A stretch of 64,000 bases of DNA from Megalonaias nervosa. Its lineage: Eukaryota > Mollusca > Bivalvia > Unionida > Unionidae. This document shows positions 24,783-34,797 of the stretch, one piece after another (position 1 is the first letter of the stretch; each line of letters opens with the position of its first letter). Below the pieces are notes generated by a model that was not told the DNA's origin, did no database searches, and saw only the letters and a program-made list of their open reading frames with translations. A program made the translations under genes and the position numbers. The stretch spans positions 62,001 to 126,000 of the forward strand of contig JAECUM010009852.1 of assembly GCA_016617855.1 (NCBI GenBank), written 5' to 3'.

Positions 24783-25211
24783 ATGTCTAATTTTGTTTTA
24801 CTTGATGCTGCTAAGCAACTGAACATAAAAAAAAACTTCAGTGGTGTTTTTATGCGTGATCAATTACCAAAACAACCAAACAATATTGAAACTGGTATTA
24901 TTAATCTCGATTAAAACTCGGGCCCAGGCACTCATTGGGTTGCATACGCTATTGATCCACGTGGAATTGTTTATTTCGATTCGTATGGGTTGGCACCACC
25001 AAAAGAATTTTTACGATATAGTAATTTAGCCGGTGATATTCCAATCTGGTATTCAACATTACCAACACAAATATTAACAGATCCACCAGTATGTGGCCGT
25101 GAAACCCTCGCTGTACTCGACGCAATTTCACTGGCACCGCCAGGAAAACCATCTCATAAAGTCGTACACGAATATACCACCACCAGGCATAGCAGCGCAC
25201 AAACGTTTTAA
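24783..25211 (+). pseudogene. Adenovirus-type cysteine protease (A copy, one nonsense codon)
   Basis: The frame matches the intact B protease throughout but has TAA at 24912-24914 where B has a lysine codon. The catalytic His ('GPGTHWV'), the acidic residue in 'YFDSYG', the Gln in 'LPTQ' and the Cys in 'VCGRE' are all still present downstream of the stop. Only the first 43 codons could be made from this start. Proteases of this class (C5/Ulp1-like) mature capsid proteins in Polintons and adenoviruses. Confidence 0.85.
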
Positions 25212-25230
25212 ACAGATATTAGTAAATATA

Positions 25231-26310
25231 ATGGTAGATATTTATGGAAGATCTTCTCGCGGTAAAGCTCAGCAAGGTGACTTGTCTAAATATGCAACTC
25301 TTGATCAGCTCAGAAATGAAATCGATGATTTATTAAATATCACAAGTGTGGATCAAAATGAAGTCATTGTTTTTCAAGACAAACAAGGACGATTAAAAAC
25401 AAGTAATATACAACTGTCAGATGTACTTATACGAATTCCCACTGCGGTTGTTAATAATATCGTTACTTTTGCTGATCAAGGTAAAATACAAGATTCCGGT
25501 AAGTCAGTTAACGATTATATCAAAAAAGTTGGTGATTCATTCACTGGTGCCATTATCATGAATCAAAATAAAATTACATACCTTGGAGACCCAGCCACAG
25601 ATACAGACGCAGCAACAAAAAAATACGTCGATGATCAAGAATCTAAGTTTGTTTTTGTCAACGGTGGTATAATGCGTGCATTTCTCAACATGAATAATAA
25701 TGGTATTAATAATCTCAGAACACCAGAATCAGATTTCGACGCTGCAAGGAAAAAATACGTCGAAGATAGCAACATTCCGACGTTGACATCATTAACAACA
25801 ATCAATGATGAAATGACCGCATTCAAAACGGATTTTTTCAATCACGTACAAACATTCTTGAATTTTCGTAGAAACATAAACAGATCTGTATATGAATTTT
25901 TGGGTAATCCAGTGGTTGTAGATATTAAACTGGCTGACATTAACACAAAAATCAACGATATTGTTAGTGGAATTCCTAATATCGTTGAAAAAACTAATCT
26001 TGTTAAAATTACACACAAACAAATTAACAATATCGTGTACACAGTAGCATCAGGATCATCAACATGGACACCATGCGATAACACTCTCGAACATACCGCA
26101 GAAGTAACTGGGTTATACAGGCTGTCCATGTATGGTTTGGAAATTAATGCAGCCACTTCATCATCACCGAATGTACATTATAATCCTCTACTGGTGATGC
26201 TAAATAAGAACACCAAAGAAACATTTACGTTGACATCAACGGAAATACCCCCGAGACGTTACTGGTGGTGTCTGGAATTCGTAGCTGAAACCCCTCAATT
26301 AATTGCTTAA
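25231..26310 (+). CDS. Fibre-like protein with repeated shaft motif (A copy)
   Basis: The open frame is 359 codons from the ATG at 25231, chosen because the B homologue starts identically with M-V-D-I-Y-G-R; the longer upstream extension overlaps the protease gene. The middle contains two copies of a motif of about 37 residues ending 'DAATKKYVDD' and 'DAARKKYVED', the repeat widely seen in phage and viral fibre or adhesin shafts. The C-terminal third ends 'RYWWCLEF' and differs strongly from B between about residues 325 and 350. A receptor-binding fibre role is inferred from the shaft repeats and position. No breaks are seen. Confidence 0.7.
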   Translation: MVDIYGRSSRGKAQQGDLSKYATLDQLRNEIDDLLNITSVDQNEVIVFQDKQGRLKTSNIQLSDVLIRIPTAVVNNIVTFADQGKIQDSGKSVNDYIKKVGDSFTGAIIMNQNKITYLGDPATDTDAATKKYVDDQESKFVFVNGGIMRAFLNMNNNGINNLRTPESDFDAARKKYVEDSNIPTLTSLTTINDEMTAFKTDFFNHVQTFLNFRRNINRSVYEFLGNPVVVDIKLADINTKINDIVSGIPNIVEKTNLVKITHKQINNIVYTVASGSSTWTPCDNTLEHTAEVTGLYRLSMYGLEINAATSSSPNVHYNPLLVMLNKNTKETFTLTSTEIPPRRYWWCLEFVAETPQLIA

Positions 26311-26328
26311 TTAAATGACTTAAGTATA

Positions 26329-26808
26329 ATGAATCAAACCTCAATCGACGTTCAACGTCACAGATACAATCAGATATGTAAGTGTCAGATTGAACTAAAA
26401 AATATCATTGACGATTATACAGTAAAAGTAAAAAAATATCGCAGACCTATGGTTGTTATTGATATAATTGTTTACTCAGTTTCTGCTGTTATTGCTGGAA
26501 CCGGATTATTATTAACAACAATAACAACGACAGCGCCTGCAGTTGTAACAACTGTCGTTTCAACTTCAACGACTATCGCAGGCATTCTCAGTATTATCGC
26601 TAAGAATATATCTACATGTACAAATGATAAATTACACGATTATATAATGAAATTACACATAGTAACAACAGCTTATTCTAAACTATCGTCATATCTTTCG
26701 TCGTACCTCAGCGATGGTAAAATATCTGGTAAGGAGTTCGCAACGATAATGAAAATCTATGATGAAGCATTCCTTGACAATAGGCAAGGTGAAAAAGTGG
26801 AAGATTGA
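26329..26808 (+). CDS. Two-helix membrane protein (A copy)
   Basis: The open frame is 159 codons with a basic N-terminus. It has a long hydrophobic hairpin of about 50 residues ('VVIDIIVYSVSAVIAGTGLL' then a Thr/Val-rich turn and 'TIAGILSIIAKN'), then a cytosolic-type tail with 'LSDGKISGKEFATIMKIYDE'. The arrangement matches B. Small proteins with a two-helix hydrophobic hairpin followed by a D-G-K-I-(S)-x-x-E-F tail occur at this place in related elements; their function is unknown to me. It could sit in an internal virion membrane or act in host membranes. Confidence 0.65.
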   Translation: MNQTSIDVQRHRYNQICKCQIELKNIIDDYTVKVKKYRRPMVVIDIIVYSVSAVIAGTGLLLTTITTTAPAVVTTVVSTSTTIAGILSIIAKNISTCTNDKLHDYIMKLHIVTTAYSKLSSYLSSYLSDGKISGKEFATIMKIYDEAFLDNRQGEKVED

Positions 26809-26843
26809 ATTCCCGATTTAAAATATTAATAACAACAATAATA

Positions 26844-28334
26844 ATGTCAACGTCGAATGAACTATTACAACAGATCGTCACTAATACAGTGCCGTCAAAA
26901 ACTACTATGATATCATTAAGTTCGACCAGTCCAGAATTTAGCGTTAACTTTCCAACTGCAATTTCAGCAAAAGATATAGCGCTAGCACAATTACGAGTTT
27001 ATCATAGCTGGCCAAATATCAGGTCAAAATCGTTTGGTGGACTACCAGCAAATAATTCACTGGTATTTGCAAATAAGAATAAACCCGATGGAACTCCTGA
27101 TTGGCAAGTTGTTGGAATTTCAACGGGCATTTATCAAATAGAACAGATTAATGATGAGTTCCAACGTAGAATTAAATCTATTACAGGAAAAGAATCCAAA
27201 ATAGCAATTACTGTTTACGAACCAACATTATCAGCGGCTATTGAAATAAATTCCTCTGATTATGTTGTAGATATTTATCAAAGTTTGATCAGATCAGTGT
27301 TAGGATGGCCTGATGTTCCCCTCGTTTATAGTGGAATTCCAGAACCACAATTAGATGAGTTTTCTATAACAGAAAGAAAATATATAAAAATACCGGACGT
27401 TTATCTCAACGGAATTCCTGGTGTCGAGAGCTATCCACTTAATTGGTTGGACAATAGAGATTACACTGATACTGATGGCACGTGGCTTCCTCGTTATGGT
27501 CATCATTCTGTAATCGACATCAAACGTGATCCAGCAACAGGACAGGCTATACTCGTCAATGGTGAACACGTTGACGTTCCCTATGAAGAACCGATCGATG
27601 GATGGGTTGCTTTGATCGAATTTGAGCACAATAATAAAATCAATGATTTAAAAAATTTATTTTCATCGTTGTCGCAAGTCTACGATGAGGGCGTGAAAAA
27701 GAACATCATTGAAATAATACAACATCTAAATAAACTCAGATCAGATATGTACATCATTAATCGAACTTTTATCTTAAAAATACTTGAAGATGATAAAATA
27801 TTATCTCCAGAAGGACGTTTCATAAAAAATTTTCTTGATTATTATGGAACAACCAAAGAAAAAATCTCAACGTTTACAATACCAAAACTAGATTCATATA
27901 GATTAAAAAGGAGACACGTAGATGTTATTAGCAAATATTTTCCAAAAGTACTTGAATCATGGAGAAAAACAGCCCCGCCACCGGTTATTCTTAAACATAA
28001 TAACGATCCATATGGTGGAGGCCGTCATATATCACCTGGTATTGTTAATATAACATCAACGATCGCAGTCAATCTAATATGTGATGTAATTGATGGCAGC
28101 TATCAAGTAGATCTTTCAAAGTCTAGCCAGGCCCAGCAAGGATATATATTATATTCATTTAGCCCTCAAGTGCTCCCCGGGTATTTAATTGTATCAGAAC
28201 CAATTAACCCCGTTTATCTGCGTGTACATAATCCGTTATTATCAAGGATACATTTCAAACTTACAGACCAAATAGGACGCATTCTGGATTTAAGAACTGA
28301 GGTTTTAAGTATAAATCTGTACGTACGCTCATAG
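26844..28334 (+). CDS. Penton-like/minor jelly-roll capsid protein (A copy)
   Basis: The frame is 496 codons from the ATG at 26844; an in-frame ATG 39 bp upstream lies inside the preceding gene and is not conserved in B. The N-terminal 180 residues ('KDIALAQLRVYHSWPNIRS', 'YQIEQINDEFQRRIKSITGK') and the C-terminal 110 residues ('ISPGIVNITSTIAVNLICDV', 'PINPVYLRVHNPLLSRIHFK') are strongly conserved with B. The C-terminal part has the beta-rich pattern of the penton/minor capsid protein of DJR-type elements. The central part (about residues 190-270) is unrelated to B apart from short words. The gene is intact. A penton role is inferred from family resemblance. Confidence 0.65.
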   Translation: MSTSNELLQQIVTNTVPSKTTMISLSSTSPEFSVNFPTAISAKDIALAQLRVYHSWPNIRSKSFGGLPANNSLVFANKNKPDGTPDWQVVGISTGIYQIEQINDEFQRRIKSITGKESKIAITVYEPTLSAAIEINSSDYVVDIYQSLIRSVLGWPDVPLVYSGIPEPQLDEFSITERKYIKIPDVYLNGIPGVESYPLNWLDNRDYTDTDGTWLPRYGHHSVIDIKRDPATGQAILVNGEHVDVPYEEPIDGWVALIEFEHNNKINDLKNLFSSLSQVYDEGVKKNIIEIIQHLNKLRSDMYIINRTFILKILEDDKILSPEGRFIKNFLDYYGTTKEKISTFTIPKLDSYRLKRRHVDVISKYFPKVLESWRKTAPPPVILKHNNDPYGGGRHISPGIVNITSTIAVNLICDVIDGSYQVDLSKSSQAQQGYILYSFSPQVLPGYLIVSEPINPVYLRVHNPLLSRIHFKLTDQIGRILDLRTEVLSINLYVRS

Positions 28335-29261
28335 AGCGTCATCGCAAAACGTCTGAGTAAATTATAAAAATAATCTGATTCTGAAAAGATTAATTTTTTT
28401 AGTTGATTTTTCATTTGATCGTGCAAATACCCCATCAAATTATTAAATTTTGCTAGATTTTTTATTTAATCGTGCAAATACCCCATCAAATTATTAAATT
28501 TTGTTAGATTTCTTCAATTTGATGGGTTAAACAGTACTCAAAATCATTAAAATCTGAATAAATAATTAATTTCTATGATTAAAGCAATTGCATGTGTATA
28601 TAAGCGAGATAACTTCTGTCCTCGCTGTAGAGTAAATTAAGCAATTATCCACTGTTGCTGCGTCAATTCATAAGACCACGGATATAGTTTCTGTTTTCTT
28701 TCATCAAACGGTTAATTATTTAGCGATTTAATTGTTCTCTGTTAGCAATTAGCTGTCACTGGAGTAATAATTTGTAACAGAAAAGGATATTTATGCACCT
28801 TTTGACTCTGATGACTTTAAATCACGTCGGTTTATACAAATGCGTAAAATTACAAATTCAGGTTATTTTTAGCTGGTTGTATAAATGTATTTTAACCTAA
28901 CAAACGAGAACTTATACAGAATCTAATATTTTATGAAGTGTGTCTGGAGATGAATTAAATCTACGCTACAGTTTTACAATAATTATGATTTTTATTCAGT
29001 ATATTAGTCGTACGTAACTTGCCTGCTTATGGCTATGTAATTTATTAGATCTTTTAGGTAACAGGCTATATTGATCTGCATGTACTCTTCAGCTTCCGGA
29101 CTTACTGTGTAGAATTATATTATTTATTTAAAAATAAAGTAAATCTACGCTACAGTGTTACAATAATTGTGATTTTTATTCAATATATTGGTCGTACGTA
29201 ATTTGCCTGCTTATTCAGTATTGCGTTAACCATATAATAATTTTAAAACGTATATTTGTAT
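28335..29261. other. Non-coding block of element A with direct repeats
   Basis: No gene is present. Two tandem copies of about 60 bp containing 'gtgcaaataccccatcaaat' lie at about 28423-28510. A direct repeat of about 72 bp containing 'aatctacgctacag' and 'ggtcgtacgtaa-ttgcctgc' occurs at about 28958-29028 and 29141-29213. The function is unknown; the location between the structural and replication modules would suit regulatory or replication signals. Confidence 0.6.
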
Positions 29262-29514
29262 GAATCGGAAAGTGGTGCGGTATTATAGCGTTGGATTCTC
29301 GTACTCAAAGTCCATGGTTCGATTCCCATGATCGACATATGTCAATGGAGGCGATTTTGATGCCATTTATCTAAGATAATTGGGGGTCCGGAGAAATCCT
29401 CGAAATCCAACAGAAAAATAATACACTCTCCCACCATGTCAACACGTGGTGGATGTACTTTTGCACTCCCCGGGGTTGATTATGGGGGGGGGAGAGTGTA
29501 CAAAATCTGTTGGA
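29262..29514 (+). ncRNA. tRNA-like head plus long hairpin module (A copy)
   Basis: A B-box sequence GGTTCGATTCC lies at 29316-29326, with a diverged A-box region upstream. After 'ggcgattttgatgcc' comes a hairpin. An outer 9-bp stem pairs 29406-29414 with 29506-29514, and an 11-bp stem pairs 29422-29432 with 29490-29500. An inner stem-loop has arms 'ccaccatgt' and 'acgtggtgg' around caac. Element B has the same architecture in the same gap with different but still complementary outer arms. It may be a SINE or a viral pol III-linked structured RNA. A TTTT at about 29354 could end pol III transcription early. Confidence 0.6.
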
Positions 29515-29529
29515 CGTAGATAAGGCCCC

Positions 29530-29870
29530 CGTTTATGTGTTGTGCCGTCCCTGTAAATACGTTTATGTAAGTATGTAAATATATGTAAATACGTTACTGT
29601 AAATATATGTAAATACGCTACTGTAATTAAGATTCTGTGTTTTGTGCCGTCCTAATCATATGTATATAATCATAATCATATGTATATAATCATATAATCA
29701 TAATCATATGTATGTAATCATAATCATATGTATATAATCATAATCATATGCATATAATCATACTATGTGTTGTGCCGTCATAATCATATGTATATAATCA
29801 TGATCATATGTATATAATCACATGTATATAATCATATGTATATAATCATAATCATATGTATATAATCATC
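29530..29870. repeat. Tandem repeat tail behind the tRNA-like module (A)
   Basis: Copies of 'tgtaaatacg' are followed by about a dozen copies of 'atcatatgtatata' plus linker. The phrase 'tgtgttttgtgccgtc' (or the tt/tgt variant) appears three times, at about 29537, 29636 and 29765, each preceding a new run. This resembles the variable 3' tail of a SINE or slippage-amplified sequence. Confidence 0.8.
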
Positions 29871-29938
29871 TTCAAAAAACAGTCCTCTCTGGGGACTATT
29901 ATTTTTATTTTAAACAAATATATATATATATATATATA

Positions 29939-30376
29939 ATGAACTAAGAAAACGTTAATAATATTATTTCTGCTATTAAAAATTTACAACGTGACGGAAT
30001 AAAGATATCTGATAATCTTGATCCGCAGAAAATTATGTGTGATTTTGAATCATTACAACAACGAAAATTAGGAAATAAATATACATTACCATCCGATTAT
30101 AGATTCATGAAATTAATTTATCAATCTATGCTAGAATCCTTGGCAATGATAAATAACACACAGGTAAAGCTATTTGCACCTCTTGCACGTTCAGTCGAAA
30201 AGATTAGACCCGAATTGTCTCAAGAGTACGAAAGAAAAAAGATTGTGAATAATCGTGTAATGCAGTTGAGAAAGATTATGTCATTTGATTCTGTCAAAAG
30301 TGACACTGAGAGCAGCGACAGTGAAGGTGGACCTTTGACTGTGGTGATTGCTAATCAAAATCCTTGGCAAAATTGA
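29939..30376 (+). pseudogene. Small conserved protein of unknown function (A copy, early nonsense)
   Basis: The ATG at 29939 is followed by TAA as the third codon, where B has CAA. The rest of the frame is open and homologous to B: 'KISDNLDPQKIMCDFE', 'FAPLARSVEKI' and an acidic Ser/Asp-rich tail ('SDTESSDSEGG'). An internal ATG at 30035 could start a 113-residue version. No domain is recognised. It is the first gene right of the non-coding block. Confidence 0.6.
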
Positions 30377-30522
30377 CAGAGTCGAACTATATAGTAAAAA
30401 AAAAATATCTATTTATTTTGAGTCAGATAATAATAATCAGATTTATTTATTATTGTAATATTTTTATTTTTCTGTTTTTTTATTATTTTAAGTATCACTG
30501 ACCCACCTACAAGAGGACAGAG
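30377..30522. other. Convergent AT-rich gap (A)
   Basis: This short T/A-rich stretch separates the convergent small-protein and HNH genes. The same gap in B is expanded by an insertion of about 590 bp. Confidence 0.5.
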
Positions 30523-31025
30523 TTATTTGACATATTCAAATATAATCCATTGATCATATTTTATTGAAAATGCAGATTTGTATGTTTCATTTGCGACAAG
30601 TTGTACCGATTGTGGATGTATGCCAAATATTTGGCAGCCGCATTCATAGAATTAAAAATTCTGTCTTCACCAGTCTCTGCATTTACGGCTTTAGTAGCTC
30701 TCTTTCCAAATATTTTACACTTTCCTGTATTTCCACGTGCAGAATTCTTACTCTGCGTAATAGCTTGTAGATTACCTAAATAATTATTTTTTGGATTCCC
30801 ATCAATATGATCAATTACGTGTCCATCTTTAATGACCACATGAAAACATTCGTAGATGAATCTATGTGAGAAATAATTTTTATTTCCACTGGTATTAAAT
30901 CTAAAATAACCAAATTTATCAATACTACCGACTGGGTTTTTCGATCGACAATATCTGATCACACCATCACGAGATGCTTCATAATTTTTAATAATTGGAT
31001 GCGTTACAAACTCATTTTGCTCCAT
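30523..31025 (-). pseudogene. HNH homing-type endonuclease (A copy, C-terminus frameshifted)
   Basis: The N-terminal domain resembles the NUMOD4-type lead of phage HNH enzymes. The HNH core reads 'GHVIDHIDGNPKNN' and 'NLQAITQSKNSARG', the HNH_3 pattern. After 'NAAAKYLA' one base is missing relative to B, so the helix-turn-helix NUMOD1-like tail is lost in the shifted frame, which ends at 30561. The homologous frame would end at 30523. It is encoded against the direction of the flanking genes. It may be a selfish passenger or an adopted nuclease. Confidence 0.78.
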
Positions 31026-31038
31026 TTGTATACTAATA

Positions 31039-31341
31039 TTATTTGTTTAAATCATTATTTTGAAAATCTAGCGAGATAATTTTTTGCGGTTTTTATAGGA
31101 GATTCGGTATTTTTTTTTATCGTAATATCGTTTTAGTTCTCTATACTTTTTATCACCACATTGCACAAAGCTGAATTTTTCCTCTGACTCCAATACCACA
31201 CTGCAAACACGGTTTTGGTCCTAGACACCTATGTTTAACGCACTGCATGTGATAACCGCAGAATTCGTTTACGCAAGTTTTGTTACAAGGAGAAGTATAT
31301 CCGATTTTGAGCCAATGGCATTGATTCTTTGTTTCAATCAT
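31039..31341 (-). pseudogene. Cys-rich zinc-binding protein (A copy, frameshifted)
   Basis: The frame 'CHWLKIGYTSPCNKTCVNEF' continues with C-G-Y-H-x-x-C and a C-x-x-C pair in 'KPCLQCGIGV', matching B. A shift after 'GKIQLCA' truncates it at 31153; the homologous frame extends to 31039. The pattern of cysteines suggests two zinc knuckles. Divergent from the polymerase gene with about 53 bp between starts. Confidence 0.55.
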
Positions 31342-31394
31342 ATATATATATAATTAAAATTCAATTTAAATATATATTTGTCTTAATTATAATA
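31342..31394. promoter_or_regulatory. Divergent AT-rich promoter region (A)
   Basis: About 53 bp, almost entirely A and T (including 'atatatatataattaaaatt'), separates the divergent starts of the zinc protein and the polymerase-helicase gene. In B the gap is 47 bp and also AT-rich with a shared 'ctaattataat' just before the polymerase ATG. It must hold both promoters or share them with coding sequence. Confidence 0.5.
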
Positions 31395-34300
31395 ATGCAG
31401 GAATTATCCACAATTGAACCTTCCGCCGTCTCGGCGGGAGCTAGATTTGATCTTGACAGACTACCGAAATATAAATTTAGTTTTTTGATGCAAGATCTGG
31501 CTTTAACAAATGAGGATGTAACTAAACGTATCCGTGAAGCCAAAAAGGAATTTTGCGACGATGGTGCGGCTTATGTGTGGTCAACATTCAGAATTGGAAA
31601 TACTGTCGATGTAATGAATGACAAACGAGGAAGAGAGATTATTGACTACCTTGATGTTCAAAGATATTTTGTTTTAATAAAATTTATTGTAAAGACAGAC
31701 GACGACACTTGGATTATCCGTGACAAACGTGATTCTGTCCGCATGCAGTCAGGAAATAATATTGTTCTCGGTAAAAATTCCAAACCAGAAATACTGACTG
31801 GTATTGACAAACCATATTGTGAACGAGAGTACCCTGTGACTGAGGTTGTGTACGCAATATATCCGCTGAATAATAAACCTAACGTTAATGATCTCAAGCC
31901 GATGAAACCGTCATCGCTGACTTCGTCGAGAATAAATTGTGTAGCTGAACGGGTTACAGAACACTTCATAAACGCCATACGCGTAAACGGTTTAACAGAT
32001 TTACGACGTAAAAAAATAAATACTTGGGCAGAAGCAGTTAAAGATACCGAAGTGTCTATCAGCGACGTTGCTGAGCTGGGAAAGAAATTAAAATCCCCAA
32101 TAACAGTGAAGACGTTAACCGGAGAGATTTTGTATAAATCGAAATATGAATCAAGAGGAGCTTCAATAGATATTATTGATCATAACGCAAATGCATGGAC
32201 TGTGGCAGTAACAATATTTCCACGAGACAGAACGGTTAAATTTTATAATGTTCATATATTTGATTTTATCAAAAATATCAGTAAAAGTGACCCTGTATCT
32301 GTTTGGCTGTTTCAAAGTTCAGAATATGATTATCATGATCAGTTTGTACGGTCTAATGGTGATATTTATCGTACAGAATCTCTCCACGAAGAAATGAAAA
32401 ATCTTGCATTAAAATATACCCCTGATGATATTAAGGTTGGACAATTACTGAATAACTGTTTTACCGTTCCATCAGTTGCTGCTCACGCTGCTCAGGAGAA
32501 AAATTCATGGAAACTGACACGATTGGAATTTCTTGAAGATGTCCAACACAGTTGTGTGGAATACGGACACGGTGGATTATGGAATACTAAATACGATTAT
32601 AGAGACATTATCTAAGTTGATATGGTTGCATGTTATCTTGGAAGTTTTCTTGGATACGGAGAGTGTTCTGGATACTTTAAGAGATTTGGACACGAGGTGA
32701 CCAGAGTTGCGATAAACGGACCCTTACCAGATTTTGACTTAACCGGATTCACCTGTATAGAGTCGTTCGAGTTTTACGGGGATCTCCATCCGATTGTTTA
32801 TGCGTGGTTTGGAAGACATTTTTCAGAAAAATGTTGGACTCCAATAGTACTAATACAGTACATGCTTGATGCTGAAATTTTAATATCGTTAAAAGTGAGT
32901 GAAGCAATTATATCATACCGCGTGCAGAAACAAGTTTGGTTACCAGAACCGGATATATTTAATATTAATGATGCTAGGAGAGATTTTCCTAATCTTAACG
33001 AAGATGATATTGTTAAAATTACTAATAATATACGTAAATGCAGGAAAAAACACGATGAGAACCTTGCAAAGATCTCGGTAGAAAAATAATCGGTAAATTT
33101 ACGCAAGGAGGATCATATGATCATAAACGACATTGTACAAGATTAATCATGGACGATGCTGAACTCGATTTTATAATTGCTGATACAACGGAGAAAAACA
33201 CATTTTATAAGTCGAAGTAATGCTTATTTATCAGACGGAAGTAAATTAGGTACAATTGTGAGCTATACTGATGGCGAGTCACCGCAGTTTACTCATTTAA
33301 GATCTTCGATGCTCGCGTACGTTTCGATAAATCTATTATCAATGATAAACAGATTTCCTCTGATTGCAGTCAGAGTCGCGACAGATTCATTTTATATAAA
33401 TAAAATATATGCAGATTTGTTAAAACAATTGCATATTAACAATCATGCATCATGGGGCGAATGGAGAATAAAACATGAAGATATATTTAGTTATTCTGAA
33501 TCTGCCGACGTTGAAATTAAAGAAATATATTACAAGAATAATCAAATATCAGAATTGTCATCGACAACGTCATTGTTGCCATCTGTATATGATCCTGTGG
33601 CTAGACATAAAACCGTTTATCTTAATGGGTGTGGTGGTTCAGGTAAAACAACACGCGCGATTAAATTATTTAATAATTGTTCAGATATGATTGTTTTGAC
33701 ACCGACACATAAACTCGCCAGGGAAATAAAAGAACGAGGAATCAAATCTCAAACTCATCATAGTTTCTTCAGATGGTGCGGAGATACATGGACTCCATCG
33801 CGGATGGGTGAGAAATACATTCCTAAAACTATTATATGGGACGAGATATGCACGGTGTCGCTGGAGGTATTAAAAATATTTCTTGATTGGCTGTTATTGA
33901 AGAATACTGCTGTGATAATGTGTGGCGATCATGGTCAACCGCCACCTTTTATTGGATCGTCTCCACATGAGTGGCTGAAAACAAAGTTAATAAGACTACA
34001 GCCAGATAAAATACAGTGTGAGATAATGCTTAAAGTAATTCCAGAAACTCCTATGAATGATTTTTGGAATTTATGGAGACCTGCTGATTTGATAGTTGCA
34101 AGTAGAAAAATAGTTCGCGATACACTTCAACAACATTTATTTACGTTACATAAAGAAAAATTTTCAAATCTACTTGTACCATTATGTTATCGCCCAGCAG
34201 ATACTCGACGACAGAATGTTGATGTTGAGATTCCTGGTGGTGGAATACAAAATCTTGTGTTAAATGATATTGTTTTAGTTGTTGTTGATGTTGCTGAGAG

Positions 34301-34797
34301 CGCGTTGAGCATGGATAAATCGCCGTAGACATTAGGATACGCTATAACGATTCACTCGTCACAGGGATTAACTATTACTGATACAAATATTTGGATTGTC
34401 GATGATCGTATTGAGTGGTCAAATTTAGTTTATCTTGCAGTGTCTCGAGTCAGAAGAATATCTCAACTACACAGGGTTATCATGGATTGCGTAATAACCA
34501 AAGAAATCACTAACAACTTTGTCGTCCTAAAAAAACAAATTAGCGAGCTATAAGCAATGTGACAAAAAAAATAATCGCGACTTTGATATGGATGCTGAAT
34601 TTATTATAACACTAAAACAACGACAGAATAATCATTGTGCAAGTTGTAACGCAGTAATGTTGTGGCAGTATTCGAATAATAATCCAAGACAATTTACCGT
34701 TGATAGAATTAATAGTAGTCTTGGTCACACACGCGAAAATGTGATGCTGACCTGTCTTGAATGTAATCGACGTAGAGGTGCAAGTTTACAAAAGTGA
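31395..34797 (+). pseudogene. PolB-like / SF1 helicase / HNH fusion protein (A copy, multiply broken)
   Basis: The start at 31395 aligns with the B start. TAA at 32613-32615 falls two codons before the palm motif; B has serine there. Two frameshifts near 33067 and 33204 cancel each other. Palm motif C ('RVATDSFY', about 33375-33395), Walker A ('GGSGKTTR', about 33633-33656), Walker B ('IIWDEI') and 'CGDHGQPPPF' follow. About 70 bp present in B are deleted in frame near 33981. TAG at 34326-34328 cuts the helicase before motif V, and another shift near 34550 precedes the HNH segment 34588-34797. The family is discussed under the B copy. Confidence 0.65.

Noticed and set aside
24306..24914. A natural fusion of the minor virion protein and the protease in element A
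   Set aside because: B has two separate genes and A shows a frame change in a poly-A run that joins the frames by accident; the protease part also ends at a nonsense codon.
25093..25230. A longer N-terminus for the fibre-like protein
   Set aside because: It overlaps the protease gene in another frame, and the ATG at 25231 has the same context as in B.
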